A stretch of DNA of 64,000 nt from Slackia equolifaciens (GTDB lineage: Bacteria; Actinomycetota; Coriobacteriia; Coriobacteriales; Eggerthellaceae), in NCBI RefSeq assembly GCF_003725995.1, contig NZ_QIBX01000014.1, positions 1 through 64,000 on the forward strand, written 5' to 3'. Below are positions 45,601 through 53,271 of the stretch, piece by piece. The translations under genes and the position numbers were made by a program. Under the pieces are notes generated by a model that was not told the origin of the DNA, made no database searches, and was given only the letters and a program-made list of their open reading frames with translations. Each line of letters starts with the position of its first letter. The first letter of the stretch is position 1.

Positions 45601-46764
45601 CTACTTGATCACGCGCACGCGATAGATCGACGGAATGCGCTTGAGCTCCTCGATGGTCTCATCGTCCAGGTGCTCGTCGGTATCGAACATGGTGTAGGCA
45701 TTCTCGCCGGCGCTTTCGTTAACCATGCGCTGCACGTTGGCGTTGTCTTTGGCGAGCACGGCGGTTATCTGACCGATCATATTGGGCACGTTGGCATGCA
45801 GGCAGGCAATACGACTCGCGGCGCGCGCCTTGCCCATCGAGCATGTGGGGTAATTCACCGAGTTGGCGATATTGCCGTTTTCCAGATAATCCTTGAGCTC
45901 GGAGATTGCCATGTCGGCGCAGTTGGCCTCGGCCTCCAGCGTGCCGGCGCCGTGATGCGTGGTCACGAACGTATTGGGCATCTTCACCGTTTTGGGCGTG
46001 GCGAAATCGGTGGCGAACCACGAAAGCTTACCCGCACGTAGCGCCTCGTCAACCGCGTCTTCATTCACGATGGTTTCACGTGAAAAGTTGATGAGCACCG
46101 CACCGGGAGCCAGCATGTCGATCTGCTTCGCGCCGATCATGCGAATGGTGTCGGCCTTGGAGGGCACATGTACGGTCAGATAGTCGCAGCCGCGGCACAG
46201 ATCCTCAAGCGTGGCCACGCGCTGGACTTCCTGCGAAAGAGCCCACGCATGCTCGACCGAAATGAACGGATCGTAGCCGTACACATCCATGCCCAGCTGA
46301 ACACAGGCGTTGGCAACCTTGGACCCCACGTTGCCCAGGCCCACTACGCCCACGCGCTTGCCCTTGAGCTCATGGCCGACGAACGCCTTTTTGGCCTTTT
46401 CAGCATGCGTATAGATATCGGGGTCGTCGGCGTTGTCACGAACCCACTGCATGGATTGCAGCGCGCCGCGGCTCGAAAGCACCATCATGGCGATGACTAT
46501 CTCTTTCACGGCGTTGGAGTTTGCTCCGGGCGAGTTGAACACCACGACGCCGCGCTTGGCGTATTCCTCAACAGGGATGTTGTTCACGCCCGCACCGCAA
46601 CGGGCGATGGCGCGAACGCTTTCAGGCAGGTCGTAGCCATGAAGGTCGGTGGAACGCATGAGGATGGCGTCTGCTTGATCGGCGTCGGCCACAAACTCGT
46701 AGCCCTCGCCAAAAGTCACCTGGCCGTCTTTGGTGATGTCGTCGATGGTTTTGATGTATCGCAT
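45601..46764 (-). CDS. serA: D-3-phosphoglycerate dehydrogenase
   Basis: SerA oxidises 3-phosphoglycerate to 3-phosphohydroxypyruvate, the first step of serine synthesis. The 387-aa protein has RCGAGVNNIPVEEYAKRGVVVFNSPGANSNAVKE, the NAD motif VGVVGLGNVGSKVA, the catalytic Arg in LINFSRETIVNEDA, the HHGAGTLEAEANCADMA region (His), and a C-terminal ACT domain of about 70 aa (CLHANVPNMIGQITAVLAKDN) for feedback by serine. GAGGAG precedes the ATG. It lies between serC and the DUF1015 gene. Confidence 0.94.
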   Translation of the reverse strand: MRYIKTIDDITKDGQVTFGEGYEFVADADQADAILMRSTDLHGYDLPESVRAIARCGAGVNNIPVEEYAKRGVVVFNSPGANSNAVKEIVIAMMVLSSRGALQSMQWVRDNADDPDIYTHAEKAKKAFVGHELKGKRVGVVGLGNVGSKVANACVQLGMDVYGYDPFISVEHAWALSQEVQRVATLEDLCRGCDYLTVHVPSKADTIRMIGAKQIDMLAPGAVLINFSRETIVNEDAVDEALRAGKLSWFATDFATPKTVKMPNTFVTTHHGAGTLEAEANCADMAISELKDYLENGNIANSVNYPTCSMGKARAASRIACLHANVPNMIGQITAVLAKDNANVQRMVNESAGENAYTMFDTDEHLDDETIEELKRIPSIYRVRVIK

Positions 46765-46906
46765 GATGAATCTCCTCGTGTTGCTGGATGGATACCTGAG
46801 TAACGCATGTAGTCAAACAGAAAACGCCGCTTGGTGACGGCGTTGAGAGGCGGGGGAGCCGCAAGGCGCATACGCTGCGAGAGCGGCATATCGTGCCGCA
46901 CTCCCC

Positions 46907-48034
46907 CTAGATAGACTGTGATGAACACGAGTGGTGCGCTTCGAATTCGCGCATAAATTCGACGAGCGCCTGAACTCCTTCAACGGGCATGGCGTTGTAA
47001 ATGCTCGCACGAAGGCCGCCCACGCTTCGGTGGCCTTTGAGGTTTTCGAAGCCCCGCGCCTTGGCCTCTGCGACGAATGCAGCGTCAAGCTCATCACCCG
47101 CCGTGAACGTGACATTCATGAGCGAGCGATCCTGCGGGCGCACGAAGCCTCGGAACAGATTGCTTTTATCGAGATAGTCGTACAGCAGCGCGGCTTTATC
47201 CTGGTTGGTCTTTTGCATGCCCGCCAGACCACCCTGGCTTTTCAGCCATTTGAACACTTTGCCACATATATAGATGGCGTAGCACGGCGGGGTGTTGTAA
47301 AGGCTGCCCGCGTCGGCATGCGTACGATACTGCATCATGGTGGGCACACCGGGAAGATCGCCCTCGGGAATCAGGTCCTCACGCACGATGACGATGGTCA
47401 CGCCGGCGGGACCCACGTTTTTCTGCGCGCCGGCGAAAATGAGACCATAGCGCTCCACATCGATTGGCTCAGAGAGAAAGCACGACGACATATCGGCCAC
47501 GAGCGGCTTGCCCTGCGTGTCGGGCAGCTCGCGCAAAACGTTGCCGTTCACCGTTTCGTTCATGCAGATGTAGACATAATCCGCATCGGCGTTGACCTGG
47601 ATATTAGCCATGTCAGGCACACGATCGAAGTTGGTATCGACCGATGTGGCGATGCAGCGCGCGTCTCCGAAACGCTGCGCCTCGGCGAGGGCCTTCTTCG
47701 ACCACGTGCCGGTCACGATGTAATCCGCATGGCCAACCGAGCCGTCGGCGCCGCCGACCGCGATGCCCCTCATGAGATTCATGGGCACCATAGCAAATTG
47801 CGTGGAGCCGCCGCCCTGAAGGAACAGCACGCGATAGTTTTCAGGGATGCCCACAAGGTCGCGCAGGTCCTTCTCGGCCTGGTCGATGATGCCTTTGAAC
47901 GCGGAGGAGCGATGGCTCATTTCCATGACGGACATGCCGCACCCCTGGTAGTCCAGCATCTCAGCCGCCGCTTCTTGCAGCACGGCTTCCGGCAAAACCG
48001 CAGGTCCCGCCGAGAAGTTATACACCTTTGTCAT
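46907..48034 (-). CDS. serC: phosphoserine aminotransferase
   Basis: SerC converts 3-phosphohydroxypyruvate and glutamate to O-phosphoserine. The 375-aa PLP enzyme begins MTKVYNFSAGPAVLPE and has MEMSHRSSAF, FLQGGGSTQFAMVPMNL and the PLP-lysine motif GLIFAGAQKNVGPAGVTIVIV. YNTPPCYAIYICGKVFKWLKSQGG and GHRSVGGLRASIYNAMP are also present. AAGGAGG lies before the ATG at 48034; the long in-frame extension upstream is not supported. It is the first gene of the serine cluster. Confidence 0.95.
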   Translation of the reverse strand: MTKVYNFSAGPAVLPEAVLQEAAAEMLDYQGCGMSVMEMSHRSSAFKGIIDQAEKDLRDLVGIPENYRVLFLQGGGSTQFAMVPMNLMRGIAVGGADGSVGHADYIVTGTWSKKALAEAQRFGDARCIATSVDTNFDRVPDMANIQVNADADYVYICMNETVNGNVLRELPDTQGKPLVADMSSCFLSEPIDVERYGLIFAGAQKNVGPAGVTIVIVREDLIPEGDLPGVPTMMQYRTHADAGSLYNTPPCYAIYICGKVFKWLKSQGGLAGMQKTNQDKAALLYDYLDKSNLFRGFVRPQDRSLMNVTFTAGDELDAAFVAEAKARGFENLKGHRSVGGLRASIYNAMPVEGVQALVEFMREFEAHHSCSSQSI

Positions 48035-48239
48035 GGCGCCTATCCTCCTTCGCACATCCTCGAAAGCGTCGCACGCTTCATCGCCGGCATGCAGTGGCAC
48101 TGGCGCAATCGTCCCGCGCAACTGCGGCAGCATCTCCACGACTGCGCCCAGCGCCACGGCGAGCAGGCCCCATTGGGGTATTCGCATTCCGCCGCACGCG
48201 CCCGCCTGTCTACCAGGACACCACACTGATTTCCATTAC

Positions 48240-48266
48240 GAAAAGACCCGCCTTACGAGCGGGTCA
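48240..48266 (-). terminator. intrinsic terminator upstream of serC
   Basis: On the minus strand GACCCGC and GCGGGTC (7 bp, 7-nt loop) are followed by TTTTCG. It lies about 205 bp before the serC start. It may end transcripts from the magnesium genes or act as an attenuator of serC. Confidence 0.75.
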
Positions 48267-48557
48267 GCCTATTGTAGCGCCAATTCGTAAGATTCTCGTC
48301 CACTTTATTACAATAGAGCGAAAAAGTTTTTAAAGGACACGTCCGGCTTCTCGGATCACCCGGCTCACCTCAAGCGGCATGAGCACGCGAAAGAGGCGGA
48401 ACGGAAGAAAAGCGGCTACGCGTTGCAGCGGCAGTCAATTACCTATGCGAACGCATGTCGTTTTCCAAGCTCACCGTATCGCACATCTGCGACCAAACAA
48501 ATATCTCCCTGCCACATTCTATCGGCTGTTTAACAGCAAATTTTGACGTCACGTCGT

Positions 48558-48616
48558 CTTAACCTCACTTCTTAACTTCACATCATCACAAAGTGAGGTT
48601 AAGAAGTGAGGTTAAG
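48558..48616 (-). terminator. 19-bp perfect inverted repeat after the Mg transporter gene
   Basis: Arms 48558-48576 and 48598-48616 pair perfectly over 19 bp with a 21-nt loop. The right side is a 13-bp tandem repeat (AAGTGAGGTTAAG twice), so alternative pairings exist. It is placed 18 bp after the transporter stop. U-tract absent. Confidence 0.6.
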
Positions 48617-48634
48617 GAACCTCTGGCTTGAGCG

Positions 48635-50080
48635 TCACCCTATCCCCAGCACCTGCATCACCAGAAGCGCTACCGTGAGCACGGCCACGATGCCTACGGT
48701 GGCCCAAATAATCACTTTGCCCACGGGGCCGCTTTTATGCTTGCCCATAATGCGCTTGTCGGCAGCAATCAACGCCATGAACGCAAGCAGGATGGGAAGA
48801 ATGATGCCGTTGATGAACTGCGCGGTGAGCATGACGCCCATCAGATTAAGCCCCGGAATCAGCACCACAACAGCGGCGATCACAATCACGCCCGTAAAGA
48901 TGCCCTTGAACATAGGGGCCTCTTTCCAGGTGAAATCCATTCCGGCCTCCCAGCCGAACGCCTCGCAAATCACAAACGACGTGGTAAGGGGCAGCACGCA
49001 TGCGGCCAAAAAGCTCGCTGCGGTCAGACCCGCCGCAAACAGCACTTGCGCGTATTCTCCGGCGATGGGGGCCAACGCGCTTGCAGCGCTCACGGCCGAA
49101 TCAACCGCGATGCCTTGGGGGTAGAGCACCGAACCCGTGCATACGATGATGAACCAGGCCACCAGACACGCCACTATGGTGCCCGTGCATGCGTCCACCT
49201 TTTGAAGCATCATTTCTTCGGGGTCGTCAGTAACGCCCTTGTCCACCACATTGCTTTGCGTGAAAAACATCATCCACGGAGCAATGGTGGTGCCGATCAT
49301 GGCTATGACCAGCGAAATGAAGCTTGGGTCGGCGGGTACCTGCGGCACCACGGTATCGTGCGCCACCTGGCCCCAATCGGGCCCCACCAAAAACGCCGCC
49401 ACAACATAGGTGACGAACACCAACGACACCGCAAGGAAAATCTTTTCGACGCTTTTATAGCTGCCCTTGACCACCAACAGCCACACCACCACAGCCGCGC
49501 ACGGCACGCTTACCCAGGTAGGAACATGAAAAAGCTCCATTCCGCTCGCAATACCGGCGAACTCAGAGAACGTGGTTGCCACGTTGCCCACCAGCAGCGC
49601 GCTCATGGCCAAGGTGGTCAGGCGAATGCCAAAGCGCTCACGAATGAGCGCCGAAAAACCCTTGCCCGTAACGGCACCCATGCGCGCGGCGGTGGTCTGC
49701 ACCACCAACAGCAGCACGCACATGATAGGAATAACCCAAAGCGTGGCGTATCCGAAGTTGGCGCCCGCCGTCGAATAGGTTGAAATGCCACCGGCGTCGT
49801 TGCCGGCCATGGCGCTCACAACGCCAGGACCCATGGCAGCCAGGATGAGCAGCAGTTTAGGACGCGCCTTGGAACCAGAAGCAGCCACGCCAGCGGAGTT
49901 GCCCGCCGCATCCGGCGCCCCGGAAGCCGCCCCTTCGCCAAGCGCCTGCGCGCCCTCGGCAGCATCTAAATCCTGACGCGAAGAGAGCTCGTTTTCTCGC
50001 ACAAGGCGCTGGGCATCCCGATCCCCTTCGGCAACCGCCTGCATTACCTCGTCATACGATGCATTCTTCTTGATAACCAT
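48635..50080 (-). CDS. NRAMP-related magnesium transporter
   Basis: The 481-aa protein has a hydrophilic N-terminus (about 75 aa) and about 11 TM helices with the NRAMP fold. The TM1 metal motif DPGN of classic MntH is replaced (AGNDAGGISTYSTAGANFGY), and the TM6 motif reads IGTTIAPWMMFFTQSNVVDKG without the MPH Met/His pair. These changes are those of NRMT proteins, which move hydrated Mg2+ rather than Mn2+; a homologue from Eggerthella lenta has been characterised. The start ATG overlaps the stop of the upstream gene (TGATG), so translation is coupled. It works with the MgtE-type sensor protein encoded upstream; that partnership is inferred. Confidence 0.88.
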   Translation of the reverse strand: MVIKKNASYDEVMQAVAEGDRDAQRLVRENELSSRQDLDAAEGAQALGEGAASGAPDAAGNSAGVAASGSKARPKLLLILAAMGPGVVSAMAGNDAGGISTYSTAGANFGYATLWVIPIMCVLLLVVQTTAARMGAVTGKGFSALIRERFGIRLTTLAMSALLVGNVATTFSEFAGIASGMELFHVPTWVSVPCAAVVVWLLVVKGSYKSVEKIFLAVSLVFVTYVVAAFLVGPDWGQVAHDTVVPQVPADPSFISLVIAMIGTTIAPWMMFFTQSNVVDKGVTDDPEEMMLQKVDACTGTIVACLVAWFIIVCTGSVLYPQGIAVDSAVSAASALAPIAGEYAQVLFAAGLTAASFLAACVLPLTTSFVICEAFGWEAGMDFTWKEAPMFKGIFTGVIVIAAVVVLIPGLNLMGVMLTAQFINGIILPILLAFMALIAADKRIMGKHKSGPVGKVIIWATVGIVAVLTVALLVMQVLGIG

Positions 50081-51429
50081 CACACGACCCCCACGACACG
50101 CAGGAGCACAGCGGTGTACACCGCAAGGAACGCAAGGCCGCACAGAGCGCCCACCAAAATTCTGAGCCATAGGTTGGTGGTCTTCTCGCTCTCGGTGCTC
50201 TCCTCGATGACATCCAGCGCGTCATCGACCGTGACCAGGCCCAACATACGGCCAGACTCATCAACAACCGGCAACGCCACCATGTCGTACTTGGCGATGT
50301 CGTCGGCCACTTCCTCCTCAGGGTCGTCGGGAGAGATCGTAAGCATCTCGTCATACATAATCTCATGCAGCTGCTGCTCGCGGTGCGCCAAAAGCAGCGT
50401 GCGCATAGAGAGCACGCCCACCAGCTTCTCGGTATCTTCCTCGAGCACGTAAACGAAGTGGACGGTAGGAAAATCCTCGTCCAACCCGCGCAACACTTCC
50501 ACGGTGTCGCGCACGGTAGAGGTCTCGCTCATGGCCACGAACTGCGTGGTCATCATGCCGCCGGCGGTGTCTTCGCGATAGCCCAGAAGCGCACGAATCT
50601 CGGCCGCATCCTCCACGCCCATCAGGCGCAGCAGCGTTTCGGCTTTCTCGTACGGCAAATCGCGGATAATATCTGCCGCGTCGTCGGGATCCATCTGACC
50701 CAACATGCTGGACACCTGGCGATCATCCAAATCGTCCAGGGTCTCGGCCTGCACGTCGTCTTCCAGCTCGGCGATAACCTCGGCGCTTCGAGCCTCATCC
50801 AGATGTTTGAACACCTCGGCGCGCTGCTTGGGATCGAGCTGCTCCAGAATGTCGGCCACGTCGGCGGGATGCAGCTCATCCAAGCGCTTGTGGGTAACGG
50901 AGAGCTTCACCTTTGACAGGTCGCGATCGAGCAGGTCCATATAGTTCCACGCGATGATTTTCTCATCTATTTTCTTATGGAATGTCCCCGATACGCCAAC
51001 CACCGCACGTTCAAGCAAGGGGTGAAGCTGGCGCAGAATGCCGCGAATGCCCACCTCGGCGCCCAGTAGGCGCAGCTGCGTGCCCGATGGCGAAAGCTTG
51101 AGGTCGTTCACGCGCACGATTTTCATTCCCTGCGTGTCCACGATCTGTTGGTCGAGCAGATCGCGCGCAAGCAGGACCTCGGTTGGCTGGAGGTAGCTGA
51201 AGCGAATGTTGTAGGACTCGGTGTTGAGCGTGACCTCGTCCTCGGTGAAATCAGCGACGTACTTGCGCCAGCTAATCATGAACGGGGTGCGGCCCGGCCC
51301 TTTGAAGGCGAGCGATGTGATGCGGGGGAACACCTCGCCGGTAGAGATGGCGAGGTCGGACACGACTCCGAGTTTTTCGCCGGCGGAATCATACACCGGC
51401 CGACCCAGCATGCTGGAGAGGTAGAACAT
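50080..51429 (-). CDS. channel-less MgtE-type sensor: PRC-barrel, MgtE_N, CBS pair, one TM
   Basis: The 449-aa protein has a PRC-barrel-like start (residues 1-70, YLSSMLGRPVYDSAGEKLGVV). A second similar segment (about 90-130) follows, then a MgtE N-terminal superhelical domain (about 183-285, HPADVADILEQLDPKQRAEVFKHL). Two CBS domains (about 290-415) and one C-terminal TM helix (NLWLRILVGALCGLAFLAVYTAVLL) complete it. True MgtE has five TM helices after the CBS domains; here the channel is missing, leaving the Mg2+-sensing part on a single anchor. It is translationally coupled to the NRMT gene (TGATG), so it is probably the Mg2+-responsive gate or regulator of that transporter. AAGGA precedes the ATG. 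No M-box was found upstream. Confidence 0.88.
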   Translation of the reverse strand: MFYLSSMLGRPVYDSAGEKLGVVSDLAISTGEVFPRITSLAFKGPGRTPFMISWRKYVADFTEDEVTLNTESYNIRFSYLQPTEVLLARDLLDQQIVDTQGMKIVRVNDLKLSPSGTQLRLLGAEVGIRGILRQLHPLLERAVVGVSGTFHKKIDEKIIAWNYMDLLDRDLSKVKLSVTHKRLDELHPADVADILEQLDPKQRAEVFKHLDEARSAEVIAELEDDVQAETLDDLDDRQVSSMLGQMDPDDAADIIRDLPYEKAETLLRLMGVEDAAEIRALLGYREDTAGGMMTTQFVAMSETSTVRDTVEVLRGLDEDFPTVHFVYVLEEDTEKLVGVLSMRTLLLAHREQQLHEIMYDEMLTISPDDPEEEVADDIAKYDMVALPVVDESGRMLGLVTVDDALDVIEESTESEKTTNLWLRILVGALCGLAFLAVYTAVLLRVVGVV

Positions 51430-51536
51430 GGGCTTCCTTTCGCGCGACGACCAGCGCCGCGGCAGAAGCCCCAGGCGAAGGTCGTTAACGGGTGATGTGT
51501 TTTCGAACCTTCAAGTCTGACCTTTCTTCGGACAAA

Positions 51537-51558
51537 TAAAAAAGGCGCCCTAGGCGCC
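51537..51558 (-). terminator. intrinsic terminator after tRNA-Arg(ACG)
   Basis: GGCGCC-CTA-GGCGCC hairpin followed on the minus strand by TTTTTTATTTG, about 25 bp from the tRNA 3' end. Confidence 0.85.
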
Positions 51559-51583
51559 GCAACTGCATCCTCTTAAAAAGAAG

Positions 51584-51660
51584 TGGTGCGCCGTGAGGGA
51601 TTCGAACCCCCGACGTACTGATTCGTAGTCAGTCCCTCTATCCAGCTGAGGTAACGGCGC
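51584..51660 (-). tRNA. tRNA-Arg (anticodon ACG)
   Basis: Minus-strand cloverleaf with acceptor GCGCCGT/ACGGCGC, anticodon stem ACTGA/TCAGT around the loop CTACGAA (anticodon ACG), T-loop GTTCGAATC and encoded CCA. The A34 is normally deaminated to inosine, so it reads CGU/CGC/CGA. Confidence 0.95.
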
Positions 51661-51881
51661 AGCTCTCAAATGCAGCTCGGTTATAATAACGCCGCCCGCG
51701 TACCGATGCAAGAACTTTTTTCAAGTTTCCGAAAAGTTTTTCGGACGCGCGGTTTCGCTCACTTGTTTGCCACTTACTTAAGCCTCGGAGGCTCAAACCG
51801 TATCGCCGCGCGCATAACTCGTCCCAACTCCGAATCATCCGCGCGCCCCACTTCGGCCCCACGTCACCCAAATGGCCTGCC

Positions 51882-51940
51882 AGGGTTCAAAACTCAACAC
51901 AATTGCAGCTGAGTTGCGAATAAGGCGAGTTTTGAACCCT
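51882..51940. repeat. REP-like hairpin, copy 1
   Basis: AGGGTTCAAAACTC (51882-51895) and GAGTTTTGAACCCT (51927-51940) are perfect 14-bp inverted arms around a 31-nt loop. The same arms recur at 52037-52096. Confidence 0.75.
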
Positions 51941-52036
51941 TCACCCTTGAAGAAGAGCGGCCTCCTAAGTCTTGAGTAATTTTGACCCGGGAAAACGCCG
52001 GCGATTAATATCGGAGGCGCCCGGAATCGCCAGACG

Positions 52037-52096
52037 AGGGTTCAAAACTCGCCCTATTTGCAAATGCGACTTCAATACATGGGAGTTTTGAACCTT
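52037..52096. repeat. REP-like hairpin, copy 2
   Basis: AGGGTTCAAAACTC (52037-52050) and GAGTTTTGAACCTT (52083-52096): same arms as copy 1 with one terminal mismatch and a different loop of about 32 nt. Arm conservation with loop divergence points to selection for the structure or to a mobile repeat. Confidence 0.75.
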
Positions 52097-52145
52097 GAAA
52101 CACGAACATCCGGGAGTGCGACGTTCCGCCGGATGCGCGATGCCG

Positions 52146-52388
52146 TTAGATATACCGCGGGCCGTGATTCTGGCCCTTCGCCTGGGCGCGCAGGCGTTCG
52201 AGCTCTGCCTTCGGAGTAACGAACAACGAGCCATCAGGGTTTAATCGCGGACAAATCACCTCATTGACGCAGTAATTAACCTTCGCAAAGTAATTGACCC
52301 CAGTATCAAGATCAACAACAATGCCGTGATTCCTCGATTCAATCAGACCGCCTTTATTGGGATCTTCATACATGCATAAAACGTTCAT
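52146..52388 (-). CDS. DUF6440-like small protein
   Basis: The 80-aa protein has the stretch DLDTGVNYFAKVNYCVNEVICPRLNPDGSLFV, which parallels the DUF6440 pattern (TGVNYL...G...LNADGTPLV) also seen in the protein at 59683-59898. The function of the family is unknown. It starts 3 bp after the stop of the preceding gene, with GGAGG just before that stop, so the two form an operon. Length and conserved pattern support a real gene. Confidence 0.7.
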   Translation of the reverse strand: MNVLCMYEDPNKGGLIESRNHGIVVDLDTGVNYFAKVNYCVNEVICPRLNPDGSLFVTPKAELERLRAQAKGQNHGPRYI

Positions 52389-52391
52389 CGC

Positions 52392-52823
52392 CTAGCACCT
52401 CCTCAGCTTGCCTTGCTCGCGCCTGCACCGCTCTTCTTCCTCCCTGCGCTTTTGAGCGAAATCGCGCGAATCCAATCTATAGCCCCGGAGGGTACCACGA
52501 CTGCCGTCGTACTTCTCGTTGTATACTTCGACCACATCGCAATTCAGGCGCTGGGCAAGGGAGCGGGCGAGCCGTGCGGGGTTCGACGGAGAGGCAAAGC
52601 CATGGTCGGCGAACCGGTAACGCAGATGATCCCCGATACTCGTTCCAGGTTCAGAAATTGTCACATCCTCTGCCATAAGGTCGGCAAGGACGAAAAGGCA
52701 TTCTATGTCGATCTGATTCTTACGAATGGTGCCCACGATATCGTCCACCAAGAGCTGAAAGTTTTGCTCTATCTCGGCACTTTCAGCTCGGGCGCCCTCG
52801 AACATCCTGTTGAATACACCCAC
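52392..52823 (-). CDS. hypothetical protein, operon partner of the DUF6440-like gene
   Basis: The 143-aa protein is of unknown family. The N-terminal half is helical (NRMFEGARAESAEIEQNFQLLVDDIVGTIRKNQIDIECLFVLADLM). The C-terminal end is highly charged and Arg/Glu-rich (FAQKRREEEERCRREQGKLRRC), probably a coiled coil. It could be a cytosolic regulator or a tail-binding protein. The GTG at 52823 is preferred because AAGGGGG precedes it; a GTG at 52847 is an alternative. Confidence 0.6.
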   Translation of the reverse strand: MGVFNRMFEGARAESAEIEQNFQLLVDDIVGTIRKNQIDIECLFVLADLMAEDVTISEPGTSIGDHLRYRFADHGFASPSNPARLARSLAQRLNCDVVEVYNEKYDGSRGTLRGYRLDSRDFAQKRREEEERCRREQGKLRRC

Positions 52824-53271
52824 GGATGCCCCCTTCTGGTTCCACACTATGTTTTCATATCCGCGCTTTCACGGTGCAGGCTATGCTTTAGGACGCGTAT
52901 CGCTCCCCTAGCGCCCGCATCTTTCCCCACACCTGCGCTTTTCCTTTGGTACTTGCCATTATAAAGGTTTTTCTGCCCACCCAACTCTAGGACACCTTAC
53001 GCAAAGCAGAAGCGCCGTTTGCCCCGCATCGATTGCCGTGCGCCTACGTTGGGTTTGTCACGCACCTGCGTTAGAATGGCGAACGCTGCACATGAAGCGA
53101 AAGGCGGAAACCCACACGCCCAACGATTGCGACGTCGGCCGTTCAAACGAGCATGCGGTCCGCACCACCGATAGAGCACGCAACTCGAGGCGCGCCCCTC
53201 GCTCCGCAGGTCGCAGTGCAAAGAGCGCGAAACGAAGTAAGACGAGCAAACCCCAACCGGAGGAAAGGCCC
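52824..53271. other. divergent promoter region upstream of the MFS gene
   Basis: No gene is supported; the open frame running into the MFS gene from 53038 is Arg/Ser-rich and lacks family resemblance. Nothing else is recognised. Confidence 0.4.

Larger units (their letters stand above)
48035..48634. other. 600-bp region upstream of serC with two hairpins
   Basis: No gene is seen. It contains an intrinsic terminator (48240-48266) facing the minus strand and a 19-bp perfect inverted repeat (48558-48616), each listed separately. Between them is AT-richer sequence likely to hold the serC promoter. No T-box core or known riboswitch was recognised. Confidence 0.5.
51661..52145. other. intergenic region with two copies of a hairpin element
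   Basis: No gene is seen in 485 bp. It holds two inverted repeats with the same arm sequence (listed separately) and should also contain the tRNA promoter at its left end. Confidence 0.5.

Noticed and set aside
48035-48240. T-box or N-terminal extension of serC
   Set aside because: No T-box core is seen, and the in-frame upstream extension lacks homology; the ATG at 48034 has AAGGAGG.
51430-51536. M-box magnesium riboswitch before the MgtE-like gene
   Set aside because: The leader between the tRNA terminator and the start is only about 107 nt and shows no M-box core.
51584-51660. tRNA-Arg(ACG) as an integration site for a mobile island
   Set aside because: No integrase, phage gene or repeated tRNA 3' end was found on either side.
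53038-53271. 78-codon N-terminal extension of the Bcr-type MFS protein
   Set aside because: Basic, non-homologous sequence; GGAGG and the first TM helix point to the ATG at 53272.
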